Shown piece after piece: positions 34,461 to 45,630 of a stretch of 64,000 nucleotides of DNA. This DNA comes from Celoporthe dispersa (lineage: Eukaryota; Ascomycota; Sordariomycetes; Diaporthales; Cryphonectriaceae): the NCBI GenBank assembly GCA_016584495.1, contig WAID01000005.1, positions 1,376,501 to 1,440,500 of the forward strand. Direction: 5' to 3'. A model generated the notes under the pieces. The model saw nothing but the letters and a program-made list of their open reading frames with translations, did not search any database and had not been told where the DNA came from. Within the stretch, counting starts at the first letter, position 1. Every line of letters begins with the position of its first letter. A program made the position numbers and the translations under genes.

Positions 34461-37114
34461 TCATCCAACATAGTCACTCTGGGCCAGCTTGTGCTGCTGC
34501 TCCTGGAGGTCAGCCCAGTTCCGCAGCTCCTGCTCCTCGTCCTGCGCCGTCATAGTAGACCCTGGATCCTGGCTGGCAGGGCTCGACGTTGCGACCGTGC
34601 CCGTTCCTGTCTTCTCCAGCCTCGTCAGGATATCGAGGAAAGCCCTAAGGTACTCCTCGTTGTGCAGCTCGTGCTGCCCCTTGCGGTCAGACCGGTCGCT
34701 TAACAGCGTGCAGGCGACCTGTCGGATCTTGCTGATCAGAGACCCGCCGTTCGGTTCCATATGGCGCTGGTCAATCGAGACGAGCACGCTAAATAGATCT
34801 TCCACAACCTCCTCGCGTGCGTTCAGAAACAAGTGGTCGATGCTGTCATTAGCCTGTTCGGCGGCGGCCTGAACAGCTGCAGCTGCCAGAGAGGAGGACG
34901 AGAAGTCGGCCGCAGTGCGATACACGATGCTGCCGGAGGCGTCCGCCTGCGCTTTGGCACGCTGGTTGGCAAGATGAATATCGCGTAGTGATAGGTACCG
35001 CTCCACATAATGGGACCGAGTGGCCAACAACGAGGCATAGATGTTCGCCTTTTGGATCTCATACTGCACCTTGCGCTTCTTGGACTCATCTTGGGCAAAG
35101 AGATGCCGTACGTCATTGATCGGCTGGTTCTGGGGATAGGCGGCCGGGACATATTGGTAATCGGAGACGCCCGAGCCTTCCTGGCCCGTCTTCGCATATG
35201 GAAACTTAACTGCTGCCAGCCGTTTCATGTCCACCTTGAGCTCTGGTGGCAAACTCTCGGCGACCTCTCTCATCTTCGCAAGAGCAGAATGTAGGTATTG
35301 CTTCTGCTGGTCCCAGGCGTAGGCAGCGATTCCATGGGATAGCTCGATGCGCACGAGGTCATCCATGGTCCGATAGATCTGGGCACATTTCACAAACCCA
35401 GTGAGTGTCGATATAGTACCTTCAGGTTGTGGGAGGATCCTATCCGCGAGAATATAGGCATCATCGACTTCGCGAGGAAATTCAGGGTAAGAAGTGTTGG
35501 GGTTTGCTGGCGGGATGATCAGGTCACGGGACGAAGCCCCCAGTTGGGACATGGACCTGCGATGATGTTAGCATCTCGCGACAGAGGCATGAATGGCTTC
35601 AAGCCGCCGCTCACCGAACGCCCAGAAAGATGCACCAGAAGATACGCTTCCCGATCTCATCGCTTATGAAATCATTGGACTGGTCATCAGGTCGACTAGA
35701 GCCAAAGGAGAGCGATGTTGGGGGAGGTTTCTTCTTGTGGAACCCCATCTCCCGCAGAAAGAGAAGTGACTCTCCCAGAAAACGACGGCACTGGTTCGGC
35801 CGCATGGTGTAGGCAGCACCCAGGCAGAGGAAGTAGCTGATGGCGGCATCATTCACAGTAATGACGTCCTTCAGCATGTAATCCGTGGGGCGCATGGAGA
35901 GGGCCACCTTCATACAACGATCGACCAGCATGATCGCCCTGGGGAACTTTTTCGTAGCTGTGGGCGGCCTTCAGGTGGAGGCGTGCCGAGCGCGGAAAGG
36001 AGGCCACCAGGCCGCCGATCATGCTGGCCAGTAGAGAAAGGAACTCCGGGTTCGTCCGGTCCTCGCGGTTTTCGAATGCCTCCCTGAAGGTAGGCTCGTG
36101 AGGGAACGGCGTTAGGGGATGTATGTAGGTGAAGAAGTCGTCGACGAGAAGCTGTAGTACACCCAGGGGCGCAATACACTGCTCCGCATCCATGACCACC
36201 TGTCCGCTGGGCGTCCCGAGCGAGACCAGTGCCTGGGCAGCATTCTGAAGCGGCGGTATGGTCTCGCCCGACCCTTCGGTACCAAGTCTTCTCCGTTTTT
36301 CGGCTTCTCGTGCGGCTTCGGCAGCCCGGTTGGGAGGGCCTCTTCGTCTCTTTACGCGGTCGTACGTGCAGGCCACGTTCAGCTCCCGGCAAGGCTGACA
36401 GGGCGGCGAACCTCCTTCGCACTAGGGTCAAAGCCAGGGCTGACAGTCAGTATGCGGTGTCCAGAACTGCCAGCTGCAACAAGGGGTTGAGGACCCACTG
36501 ACCTTGACTTTCCTCTGGCTACATAGGTCACAGGCCCGTGGAATCCTGGTGTTTTTCTTGCCGTTTTTGGGAGGAGACGACGCAGACACAGGGGCGGCAG
36601 GCGTCTGGAGAGTGGTCGGAGTTGTAGGTCCATGGTTCCCAGGCGGGGAGTAGTGGATCGGGGAGGCATCCTGGGGGTGGTGATGCTGATGTTGATGTTG
36701 GGGGTGTTGCTGATGTTGGTGGTGGGACAATTGCTGTTGCTGGCCATGGGGGTCCTGCTGCCCGATCTGATAGGAAATACTCAGCCTGTGGTTGTTGTTC
36801 ACAGGAGACGAGGCGTAGGTATCTCCTCCACCACCACCACCACCACCACCACTACCGCCACCTCCTCCTCCCTGGCCCTGGCCATGTCTGGGGCCGTTGA
36901 CATTGAGGTTCTGGAGGGTCGGCAGACCGCTGTGGGAGTAGGCCGAGGGCGAGTGGTGTGCCGAGGGTGTGTTGTAATGATGATAAGACGGAGCAGCGCT
37001 CGTGCTCGTCGTGGTCAGCAGCTGTTCAAGCTTCACAGGGTTCGTCGTGGAGGAGGGGGGGGAGGTCGTCGATGGGGTCCGGTGGTGGGCCTGAGCGTCA
37101 TATAATCCAGACAT
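34461..37114 (-). CDS. Zn2Cys6 transcription factor with fungal-specific middle domain; +1 frameshift
   Basis: Exons are 36503-37114, 35615-36421 and 34461-35556; introns are 81 and 58 nt. The N-terminus (204 aa) is low-complexity: Ser/Thr/His, a Gly tract, then a Gln/His-rich region. The binuclear cluster RACDLCSQRKVK / CEGGSPPCQPCRELNVAC has the six Cys at residues 195, 198, 205, 212, 215 and 222, and the first intron splits it exactly at K/C. A basic linker (YDRVKRRRGPPNRAAEAARE) follows. The regulatory middle domain contains LVDDFFTYIHPLTPFPHEPT, FLCLGAAYTMRPNQCRRFLG and IGKRIFWCIFLGVRS. The frame breaks at AHSYEK in a T5 run (35948-35952, plus strand); dropping one base restores a continuous 837-aa protein. 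A nuclear activator or repressor is expected; targets unknown. The tail is rich in Gln/Glu. Confidence 0.85.
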
Positions 37115-37885
37115 GATGAGCAGCAGCCCTCCATTTAACCTGTAGCAGTCACACTACAATGGAGACCGAACCGATAGGAGGGAGCAGGGCAGGGCCAGAC
37201 CAAAGCCAGGGCTCGTTCGTTCGAAGGCAAAATGTCGGTGATTGTCCGGGAGAAGTACGGTAGAATAAGGAGGGACCTTGACGCGGGGCAATGTGTTGTT
37301 GGATGCACACCATACAAGGTTGAGATGGCCAGTCATTGGCCGAATGCCCCCTGCCTCATATATCCCTGTTAGTCTCCCAAGCTCCTTCCTCCACGGCACA
37401 GGCACGCAGGCTGGCTAGCACAGCTCGTGCACCGCCAGATGGCTTAGATAATAGCGAGGGAAACTTCTGTATCCGCGTTATTTCCAGAGCACTCTTACCC
37501 TCTATCGGCTCTTGTGGGCACAGCGCCCTGGCCTGCTAAGGCTTCAGGCATTCAGACGCTGTAGAGACCTGCTGTGACAATCCCAAGAACAGACTTGCAG
37601 ACGACCAGTTTCCGCCCAGGGAATATTTAGTTGGCTCGCGAGGATGCGGCGTGTGCCTTGATTCCATTTCTCTATCGATCTTCCGTTCTCTCTGCATGGC
37701 AAAAAAATTGGCCACGACATTTTTTAGTGAACATTACAGCTCCTGGCCTCGTGGAAGCAGGTCATTCGACCTGACCAAACCCGCATTATGTCAAGCCAAC
37801 GTTATCAATCTTCACCAGCACATGTCTTCCCTCTTTCAAATACGCGTTCAGACGCACTGCGTCACCTCCTTCCTTCAAGCCAGAC
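37115..37885. other. intergenic, promoter of the Zn2Cys6 gene
   Basis: Leader and promoter of the minus-strand regulator on the left, 3' flank of the SUR7-like gene on the right. No other gene seen. Confidence 0.55.
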
Positions 37886-39324
37886 TTAGTAGCCGAGCTT
37901 GTCCTGCGCCCTGGCGGCGGCCTTTCGCGCCCTCCTCCTGTTCTTGATGGCATCCGCCCAAGCAAACATCCAAAAGGCCGTGACGACAAGGATGAGCGCA
38001 AAAGCGGCCCACGACAGCGCCAGAAACCCGCCGCCCCGGTATGCAGCCAGGCCGTACTTGGCGCCATGGGCCCGGACTTCCTCGACGACTTTCTTGCCGC
38101 CGAGGGTGGTGACCAGGCTACCGATGAAGAGGAAGAGACACGAGGCGAGGGCGGACCCCAGGTTGCCGTAGATGGCGAGCTGCTTGGTCCGGTGGGACAT
38201 CTCGCCCGTGACTTTAATGGCGAAGACGGACCAGGTGGAGAAGCCGACCGAGAGCAAGCCGAAGAAGGCTGCGATGATGTACATGGCGAGGATGGCCCGG
38301 AGGCAGTCGGCGAGGACCTTCATGGCGCTGTCGATGCCATTGACCGTGTCCTGGACGAGGCCGATGTCGCTCAGGTCAAGCTGGTAGGGCCCGACGCTAA
38401 GACTCTGGTTGAGCATGGACGAGAAGTTTAGAATTTCTGCGACGAATATGGTCAGTACCATGCATCTAAGGCCTAGATTCGTTGAGCCTGCTTACTGGTA
38501 TAGTCGGCGGGCGTTGTGCAGTTCGTGCTGTTGAACCAGGCGCCGGAAGAGGTCGCGTTGGGGGTGAAGTTGCCGTAGCACAGGTCGAGCAGGTGGACCG
38601 AGTACCACTGCTGGATGTTCAGCTTCGTGTACAGCTCGTCCGCGAGGTCGTCCTCGATCTTCTCGAGCTCTTCCTTGGCCTCGTCCACCAGGTGCGCGAG
38701 CCCGCTCGTGGCGGCACTGGCGGCGCTCTCCACGGCAGACGCGGCCTCGGTGGCGACGGAACTGGCCTCGGTGGCGACGGAGCTGGCCTCGGTGGCGATG
38801 GAGCTGGCCGCAGTGGCAGCCTCGGCCGCCGCAGACGTGGCAGCACCTGCACCCTGGGCGATGTCGGACGTGAGGTCGCTGACACCGAAGCGCTTGTCTG
38901 GGGCGGCGTGGTATCGCCTCAACAGGTTTGGGGGGTCTGTGATCTGTGGCATAGCTGCCGACCGGACCTTCAAGCTCGTGTCGTTCAGGAGGCTCTTGCC
39001 CAGAGTGGAGGTGTTGAACTAGAGGATACGTTCAGCATACATAAGAAGAGGGAGGAGGGCGGCGGATGGGAGTGTGTAGGGAGAGGACACAGAGGGGAGG
39101 AGGTAACTCACGTAGACTACATGGTAGTCCTCCATATAACCAGGGCTATGTCCCGGAATGATGGCGAATATCACCAATATGAGGCTGATGGTGGCAAACA
39201 AGGCAGATGCTGCGCCAGGCCAGAAATATCTGAAGCGCAATGACGGTCTCTGCTGCACATATTGCTGTTGGGGTGGATAGCCCTGTGGTGGTCCATCGGC
39301 CTCGAACGTCTCTCTGAAACTCAT
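37886..39324 (-). CDS. SUR7/PalI-like four-helix membrane protein
   Basis: Exons are 39112-39324, 38496-39018 and 37886-38436; introns are 93 and 59 nt. Intact, 428 aa. The cytosolic N-terminus (GYPPQQQYVQQRP) precedes TM1 (ALFATISLILVIFAIIPG). A long extracellular loop contains an Ala/Ser/Thr/Glu repeat (ATEASSV units near residues 125-145), a helical acidic segment (VDEAKEELEKIEDDLADELY) and the claudin-like WYSVHLLDLCYG...C pattern with N-x-S/T sites. TM2 to TM4 follow (AMYIIAAFFGLLSVGFSTW, LGSALASCLFLFIGSLV, ALSWAAFALILVVTAFW), then a basic tail (KNRRRARKAAARAQDK). SUR7/PalI relatives organise eisosome domains, the cell wall or pH signalling at the plasma membrane. I infer membership from topology and the W-C-C loop; a specific role is not shown. 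Confidence 0.75.
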
Positions 39325-41168
39325 CTTGGCGGTGGTAGAGAAGAATGACGAGTACCTGCTCGTATGGGTTCAAGAAATATGGTATTAAAGTTAGAGTAGA
39401 ATCACAGTAATGAATGAGGAGAGAGAGAAAAAAAAGGTGTAAAGTAAGATATAAGTCAAAAGTGGTGGTGGAGGTGATGATGATGAAGCATCAGCTGGCT
39501 AGGAGAGAATAGCAACAACAACCACCTGGGAGAAAATGCTCAAGATAAATGTCACTGGTCTAGAACAGTCGATCAGAAGACCAAGAGGTCCATATCATAT
39601 ACGTGTCTCGGGCAAGTGGCCTCACAAAAACAGTGAAACCGGCTGTACTATGTATGTATCAAGCTGGTGAGGCTCTCCCGCGAATATGCCATGGCGGGCG
39701 CCTACTGGCGGAGAGCCGGACCCTGGCCCAGTCTCGGCACTGCCACGAGTGCCATTGCTGGATACGCGGCGCGTTGGACTTACAAGAACCAATACTTTCA
39801 ACAAGAGCAAGGAAAGTCTCAGATCTGCTGGCAGTGTGGATAAGAATACTGCATGTCCAGCTGGCCACTCGATGGGTCGAGGGCCAAGAAGGCCGGGGGC
39901 GGGTGGAAGACTCAAGCGTAGGAATCATGAGCCGGGAGAGCCGTCATATCCTTGTTGTGTGGGGCCATAAGAAAAGTCCAGGGGAGCAATGCTGTCGTCC
40001 GGTTGGACGGGATAACCGCGAGTTTCAGAATCCAACAGCGCATCGCCAATGAATTCGACGCCAGGTCCTGCAGCGGCTGTTGGCATTTCTGCAGGCCAGT
40101 CCGAGCCCCCGTTTCAAAACACGCAATGCGCAGGGCCCGGTCGAACGACGTCCGCCGCCCTCTGTCATGACTTTATTTGAACGCAGGACAAGTCCACTGC
40201 CGGTAAGACTCATCCTGACTTCGTGGCGACCAATCGTTGCTAGCTGTCGTTCGCAGACCAAGGCTGGTCAGCACCAGCCAGCCGTTCAGGTGGTTACAGG
40301 GCGTGTGCCTGGCTAAAACTGGGGTGGTTCAAGGCTTCATGAGCTGCGCTCTTCACCTCGAAGACTAGGCTGATGATGAGAAGATCTCTTCAGCTTAGCT
40401 ATCGCACATCTACTTATGCTGTTCATGTACTTGCAGACTAGATACATATATATTATTTCCCCTTATCTTGACACGAAGATTCCGTCGTTACCTCCATTGC
40501 AATTGCCGCTTGGGGAAGCGTACAGCTCATGTTGCCAAAATCCAGCGTTGAGGCTCTGCTGCTCTCCAAGATATACTCACTCAGTGCCGATGGTGAAAGA
40601 GAAGGGCTGCATTCATAAAGATGTTCTAGTTTCGCTTCATACTGTTCTTCATAGTGAGCATAACCTCTCAAACCCGAAGCCACGGGCCTTTTTACGGACG
40701 ACGGCGGCTAGCAGTGGAATACATACTAATTATAGTAATCCGTCCTCCATGTCCAGCCCACCAAGCTACAAACAACAGCGCCAGGCCCTTGGGTGCATTG
40801 AAATCATTTACAAGCTTGCAGACACTGAATACGCATATTGTCGAGTTTAGTATATCAATTATCTGCTAGTACCATCCTTCAGAGGATCAAGAATTATCCA
40901 GCAAGTCAACCGTATCTGCTGCAGAATGCCGGTCCCGGCCCGGGAGCATAATGCCGGATTCCACTCTCGGCGACGGAGGGCAACGCGATCGATATTATGT
41001 AAATATATAAATGTATACAGGCATATAACCCAATTTAAAGGTTTTTTTCTCTTAATCACGATCTTCTCCTACAAGCTCTTCACTGCAGAGAAAAAAAAAT
41101 ATCAGACGCAGTCGACCCTTTCAACAATTGCTTCACCGAACCTACGTAGAATATACATATTACACACC
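39325..41168. other. intergenic, no supported gene
   Basis: 39325-39600 is the promoter side of the SUR7-like gene. Overlapping frames at 39603-40316 lack family features. 40380-41168 is AT-rich and ends in the leader of the HAD gene. Confidence 0.5.
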
Positions 41169-42001
41169 ATGGTCACCGGTGGGAAGCACGTCGTCTTTGA
41201 CATTGTCGGCACATGTGTCGGGTACGAGGCCTGGTACGAGGCCATAGAAGGTCAGATCGGTGACCGTCTAAAGGCCCACGGCATCCACACCAGGCTGTTC
41301 GCCCTCGCCTGGCTCGAGTCCTCGGAGCGCGAGTTCACCTTCCTCGACCTCTCGGGCCGGTATAGCCCTTACTTCCCGGTATTCCGGTCGCTCTTCCACC
41401 GCGTCCTCGCCCAAGTCGGTGTCCCAAACGTACGCCAGGAGTTCAGCGATGAGGATGCAGACGTCTGCGCCGCCGGTTACGCTGCGCTCAGGGCGAGACC
41501 TGGCGTGGCCGAGGCTTGGCAGAAGCTGCGGGACGCGGGCTTCACCGTGTGGGCCCTGACCACCGGCGACAAGGAGAGGGTCCGAGGTTATCTTGGCCGC
41601 TCGGGGCTGGAGGTTGCGGACGAGAATTTTGTCACCTGTGATGGCCTGGACGCGAGAAAGCCAGCCCCCAAGGCCTACCGCTACGTCCTGGACCAGTTCA
41701 CCGGTGCAGAGCAGACCTGGTTTGCCGCTGCCCATATGTGGGATGCCTCGGGCGCGAAGGCTAGTGGGTAAGTTGATTCTCCTCCCGTGCTTTGGGCCCC
41801 CGCGTCGACCTTCCAAACTACAATTTTTTTTCCTTCTTGGCGGCAATGTATTGATACGAAGGGTTGAATATTAGATTCAAGGCGGCATGGTGTTCGGTGT
41901 GGGAGTATGAACCGGTTCCGGAAACCTTTGGTGAGGTGGATGTTGTGGCGGACTCAATGGTCGAGATGGCAGAGAAAATCATTGAGAAGTCGCAGGAGTG
42001 A
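41169..42001 (+). CDS. HAD-superfamily hydrolase, haloacid-dehalogenase type
   Basis: Exons are 41169-41767 and 41875-42001; the intron is 107 nt (GTAAGT...TTAG). Intact, 241 aa; ATG context CACCATG. Motif I is KHVVFDIVGT, with the nucleophile Asp at residue 11 and the second Asp of phosphatase members replaced, as in dehalogenase-type HADs. Motif II is the Thr of VWALTTGDKERV. Motif III is the Lys in GLDARKPAPKAYRYVLDQ. Motif IV is the Asp of AAHMWDASGAKASG, right at the splice junction. A helical cap lies between motifs I and II. It may act on a small halo- or phospho-compound; substrate unknown. Cytosolic. It is convergent with the gene at 42192, with 190 bp between stops. Confidence 0.88.
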
Positions 42002-42191
42002 ATGAAATCAATCAGGGCTCTTGCACTATTCGATCTGATATTGATCAATCTGGATGTTCAATGTCTCAACTAGCCCCACTGTGCTGTTGAGTCTGTCTGA
42101 CTAAAGTATGTTCATATAACTACATCAAGTCATGCTGTTTAGATGGATTGAATGCATCTTAACACGGCAATGGCCCTTTCAGAAGTAATCA

Positions 42192-43090
42192 TCAATCAAC
42201 CTCAGGGGACTCCAACTTGACACCGACTCCGGTATCATTATCAGAGGTCTCATCCGTGGCCGACTTTGCCTGTTCGGAATGTCCATTGGCCACTTCTTTT
42301 GCAATCGCAGGCTTGGCTACTCTCACCTCGATCCTCTGCAGCTCGACCTCGATCACAGGCGTTCCTGAGGCCACCTTACACCGTAATCGATCGTCGTCAA
42401 GGTCAAAGTAAAGGGCAAAGAAGTCACCTTCTAGAACAGCCACGAAGCCCTCCCAGCCGCCCATTGTCAACCTACGATCCTGCCTCGTGACATCGAAGGG
42501 ACCTTTGAAGTTTTGTTCCGCAAACAGACGCTCCCCGTACTGGACTTCGTACGTTTGGCGGTTGACACATATCCAGTTCCTATGGTATGGACGTCAGAGT
42601 TGCCCGTTCGCATTGCGTTCTTAAGGATGAAAGAATGGGTGGATCGTGCAGTAGCAATAATGAATAGTTATACACCACCTCATATACCCATTCGCCTAGG
42701 AAACTGTGAGAGGGACCGCAAGCTGCATGTGAGAGGCAACAATGAGACAGAATAAAAATCTCTTACATGATCGGAGGGTCGTCATGAATGGTAGAGACCA
42801 GGCCCTCAAACTGAGTACCAGGAAACGGCAGATAATACCCAGCAAAGGGGTGCCCAAAGGGAACATCGTGCTCCGTTCCGGTGTCGATGTATAGCTGGCA
42901 ACCAAATTCTGTGATCAGCACAAAAAGCTTTGGTCTCCTCCGCCGAGAACACAGATAATAGGGCCTTTGGGCAGGCAGAGCACACACACACACACCTTGC
43001 CTCCCGAAAGGACCACATGTTTTCCTTCGATCTTGGCACTATATTGGGACGACTTCGGACAGTGTACCACCAGGTTATTCTTTCTGGGAG
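42192..43090 (-). CDS. conserved-looking fungal protein of unknown function, 5' end unresolved
   Basis: Supported exons are 42996-43090, 42767-42927 and 42192-42579, with introns of 68 nt (a GTGTGTGTGT-rich donor) and 187 nt. Joined, they read KIEGKHVVLSGGK, LFVLITEFGCQLYIDTGTEH, FAGYYLPFPGTQFEGLVS, HDDPPIMNWICVNRQTYEVQ, GPFDVTRQDRRLTMGGWEG and DFFALYFDLDDD, ending in an acidic tail (GVGVKLESPEVD). The VVLSGG...YIDTG...YYLP-PGT...DDPPI-NW order resembles a family of fungal hypothetical proteins I recall but cannot name. The first exon is uncertain: a frame with ATG near 43313 or 43254 spliced to the CAG before 43090 is possible. No membrane segment or known catalytic motif was seen. Confidence 0.55.
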
Positions 43091-44237
43091 CTGATCAGCT
43101 CCATGTCTGAGGAGTTGATCACAAGACAAAAATGTCTTCTCTGGAGACGGGCCTACCTGCTTCGATGTTCCTGTCTCCTCGTCTTCGCTTGGACCTGCCG
43201 TATTGCTTCGATTCCTCCGACAACGGTCGCGAAAGCAACGAGGAAGTCGACTTGTTGCGACATCTCCGTGGTTTCAGCAGCGGGTGTGTCCACTGCCGAT
43301 CGCCGTTGCGCATAAGAGAGGGTTTCGCAGATGCCCGACGAGATATATGTCAACCAGTACTCTCAGGCGGCTGAATCCATATTGAGTCGATCGATTGGCT
43401 ACGTGGTACAAAAGCACCCATCATTCGATTTCCCCTCCCGAGGGTGCACCGGTGCTACGGTGAATGAGCCCAATCGACACCCACAACGTGGCCGGACGGC
43501 AAAGAAAGCGCCCATGAACCGATCAACCCCGCAGTTAATTCTCTGTAGTATATTTGTGACACGGGACGGAAGTAGAGGGGTTGCAGGCGGCACAAGTCCC
43601 GGGCTAGAGAGATCGATGGGTGTGGTAGTGTTGCCAGCGTGGCGGCGCCTCGCGAATCCTGAGAGTTGCTTCTGCGGGCTGACCCGAAGGGTACTTGTGC
43701 TGGCTAACTATACTCACCGCTTGAATATATGTGATTGTGAAACCTAACCCTCGATCGAGTAGCTATAGCCGTCATGTGAAGCACCGCTGCAGAGAGAAAT
43801 CATTCGATGTGGCTGACTCGAGCCGGATGGCTTGGTTGACGGCCTACTATGCGACCCGGTCAGCGGGCACCTCCGCCGGCCGTGAGGATGGCAGTGGTGA
43901 TGTCGTGCTGGGGACTCTGGCGAAAATTGTACCGGGATGGGGCAAAGAGTAGCAAACGTTTGACCTTGGAAATCGCCCGACTCCGACGGGACACTCACGA
44001 GCTGCTTGGAGCATCTTTCTCTCGGATAAGCGGCAGAGGACACACGACACCGTGGACACGAGAAGAAGACTCGACTATAAAGAGGAAGAGCATTTCTCCT
44101 TTCAAAGAGTTCCCTTGTTCCAGAGCATCTCATTTCGAGAGTCACAGAACATCCTGGCTGAACTACCTCAAAAGACTCATCTTTTCCCTCCATTTCCCCA
44201 GTACCCTCCAGCCAATTCCATCTCCACCAATCCAAAC
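43091..44237. other. intergenic or unresolved 5' exon region
   Basis: 43091-43320 may hold the missing first exon of the preceding minus gene. The rest has no recognised gene. 44050-44237 is leader-like and runs into the small three-exon gene. Confidence 0.4.
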
Positions 44238-44687
44238 ATGTCTTCTCCGTGAGTTCTATCCCTAATTACTATCCTGCGAAGAACCTCCGTGCTAATAGAA
44301 AACACATGATGTAGAACCAAAACCACCCCAGCGGCCGTTGAGAAAACCGGTCTCCATGGGCCTCTGAACAGCGGTCCTCTGAACAGCGGTCCTCGCTTCG
44401 GTGAGGAGCCTAGGGAGTCCAAGATGGTTCCGCACCATCTCCCCATGCCCGGCCTCTCTGGTCATGCCAATAGCTCCGTTGGTAGAGTCATCTTTTCCTT
44501 TGATTCCGTCTACAGCGTCTCCTTTCTCTTACTGACCGCCTACCCAGGCAACCTCCTCAAGGGACCAGTCGATCACGAAGGCAACCTCAAGGATGCTTCA
44601 CTTACAGTTGGAATTAAACTTGACCTCGAGGCCGAGGTCCACCTCACGGCCAGAGTCAGGGGCGATATCCTTGTTGGCCTTTATTAA
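44238..44687 (+). CDS. small conserved-looking protein, three exons, 105 aa
   Basis: Exons are 44238-44248 (only 11 nt), 44315-44481 and 44548-44687; both introns are 66 nt with GTGAGT/GTAGAG donors and TAG/CAG acceptors. The joined frame is intact. The N-terminus MSSPTKTTPAAVEKTGLHGP is hydrophilic and carries a tandem PLNSG duplication (12-15-bp units at about 44365-44394). The C-terminus alternates hydrophobic and charged residues: NLLKGPVDHEGNLKDAS, then LTVGIKLDLEAEVHLTARVR and GDILVGLY, a beta-strand-like amphipathic pattern that I recall from small fungal proteins of unknown role. No signal peptide. Function not inferred. Confidence 0.65.
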
Positions 44688-45110
44688 TGGGTCTAAGCGG
44701 CGAGACCTGCTGGTTTCGGGTGATGTTCATCTCGGAATATGGTCGACATGTCAAGGCTTCTTAGCAAGGATTGGGGAGACTGCCATAGCTTTTCTGACTT
44801 TTACTTTGGATATTTGTGTATTGGGCCCTGCGGGCTTCGCTCTAGGCTCGATTACTCTATCACTGGCTACGTTCATTTAATCTGACGAACATACATACTC
44901 TTGCAACTCGAGTTCATGACCTGAGCTGTGTTAAACCTGGCATTCGTCATCAGCTATGAAACACCACAAAAGAGACATCTTCGTTGATGCTGGGCCATCA
45001 ATGAGGCGTAGTTAGCAGTAAAAGTCCAAATAACGTATGCTGACCACCAACCTTCTGAGAAGGCTTTAGTAGTTAATCTGAAACCGCCACTCTAATCAAA
45101 TCTTATCATG
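44688..45110. other. intergenic
   Basis: 3' region of the small gene. A hydrophobic continuation frame to 44880 has no other support. Confidence 0.5.
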
Positions 45111-45630
45111 TACTGCTGTCCGTTGCAAGCTCGGGCTGCGAATCTGCCGAGCCCGCTTGGCACGGGCCTTCAGGGGTAGGAAGTTTTTGTATCTTTTCTC
45201 CCATTTTTATACTGCGTGTAGCTTATATTGTAATAAGTTATATATTATAGAAATCCTGATGCTCTGAGCTTTCAAATGATATATTTAATATATCTATATC
45301 TGCCGTATTTGAGCGTTTGTTTTTGGCTGGCTCATAGCCAGCTTTTCACAGCTTTGCTACTTAATTTTTTCTGGAAAATTATATTAAGCTCAAAATTGCT
45401 ACTAGAAAAGTTATTAAAGTCAACTTGCTCAATATAGCAGATAAAGATTAGTCAAATACATTATCTAAAAGGCCTAATAATCAGAATTTCTATGATATAT
45501 AATTTATTAGGGTATAAGCTACACGCAGCATAAAAAATGGGAGAAGAGATGTAAAAACTTCCTACCCCTGAAGGCCCGTGCCAAGCGAGCCTCTGCAGAT
45601 TCGCAGCCCGAGCTTGCAACGGACAGTGTA
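45111..45630. mobile_element. MITE-like foldback element with about 155-bp terminal inverted repeats
   Basis: The left arm (about 45111-45266) and right arm (about 45470-45630) are near-identical when one is reversed. Landmarks are CTGTCCGTTGCAAGCTCGGG at the left and its complement at 45609-45626, the shared TTGGCACGGGCCTTCAGGGG near 45157, and the shared GCGTGTAGCTTATA near 45215. The interior (about 200 bp) is AT-rich and has no open frame of note. This structure fits a non-autonomous DNA transposon. The ends are roughly at GTACTG / CAGTGTA; a TA target duplication is possible but not certain. No transposase was seen in the window. Confidence 0.8.

Noticed and set aside
39603..40316. Overlapping frames of 70-150 residues on both strands
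   Set aside because: No start context, splice pattern or motif; mutual shadows.
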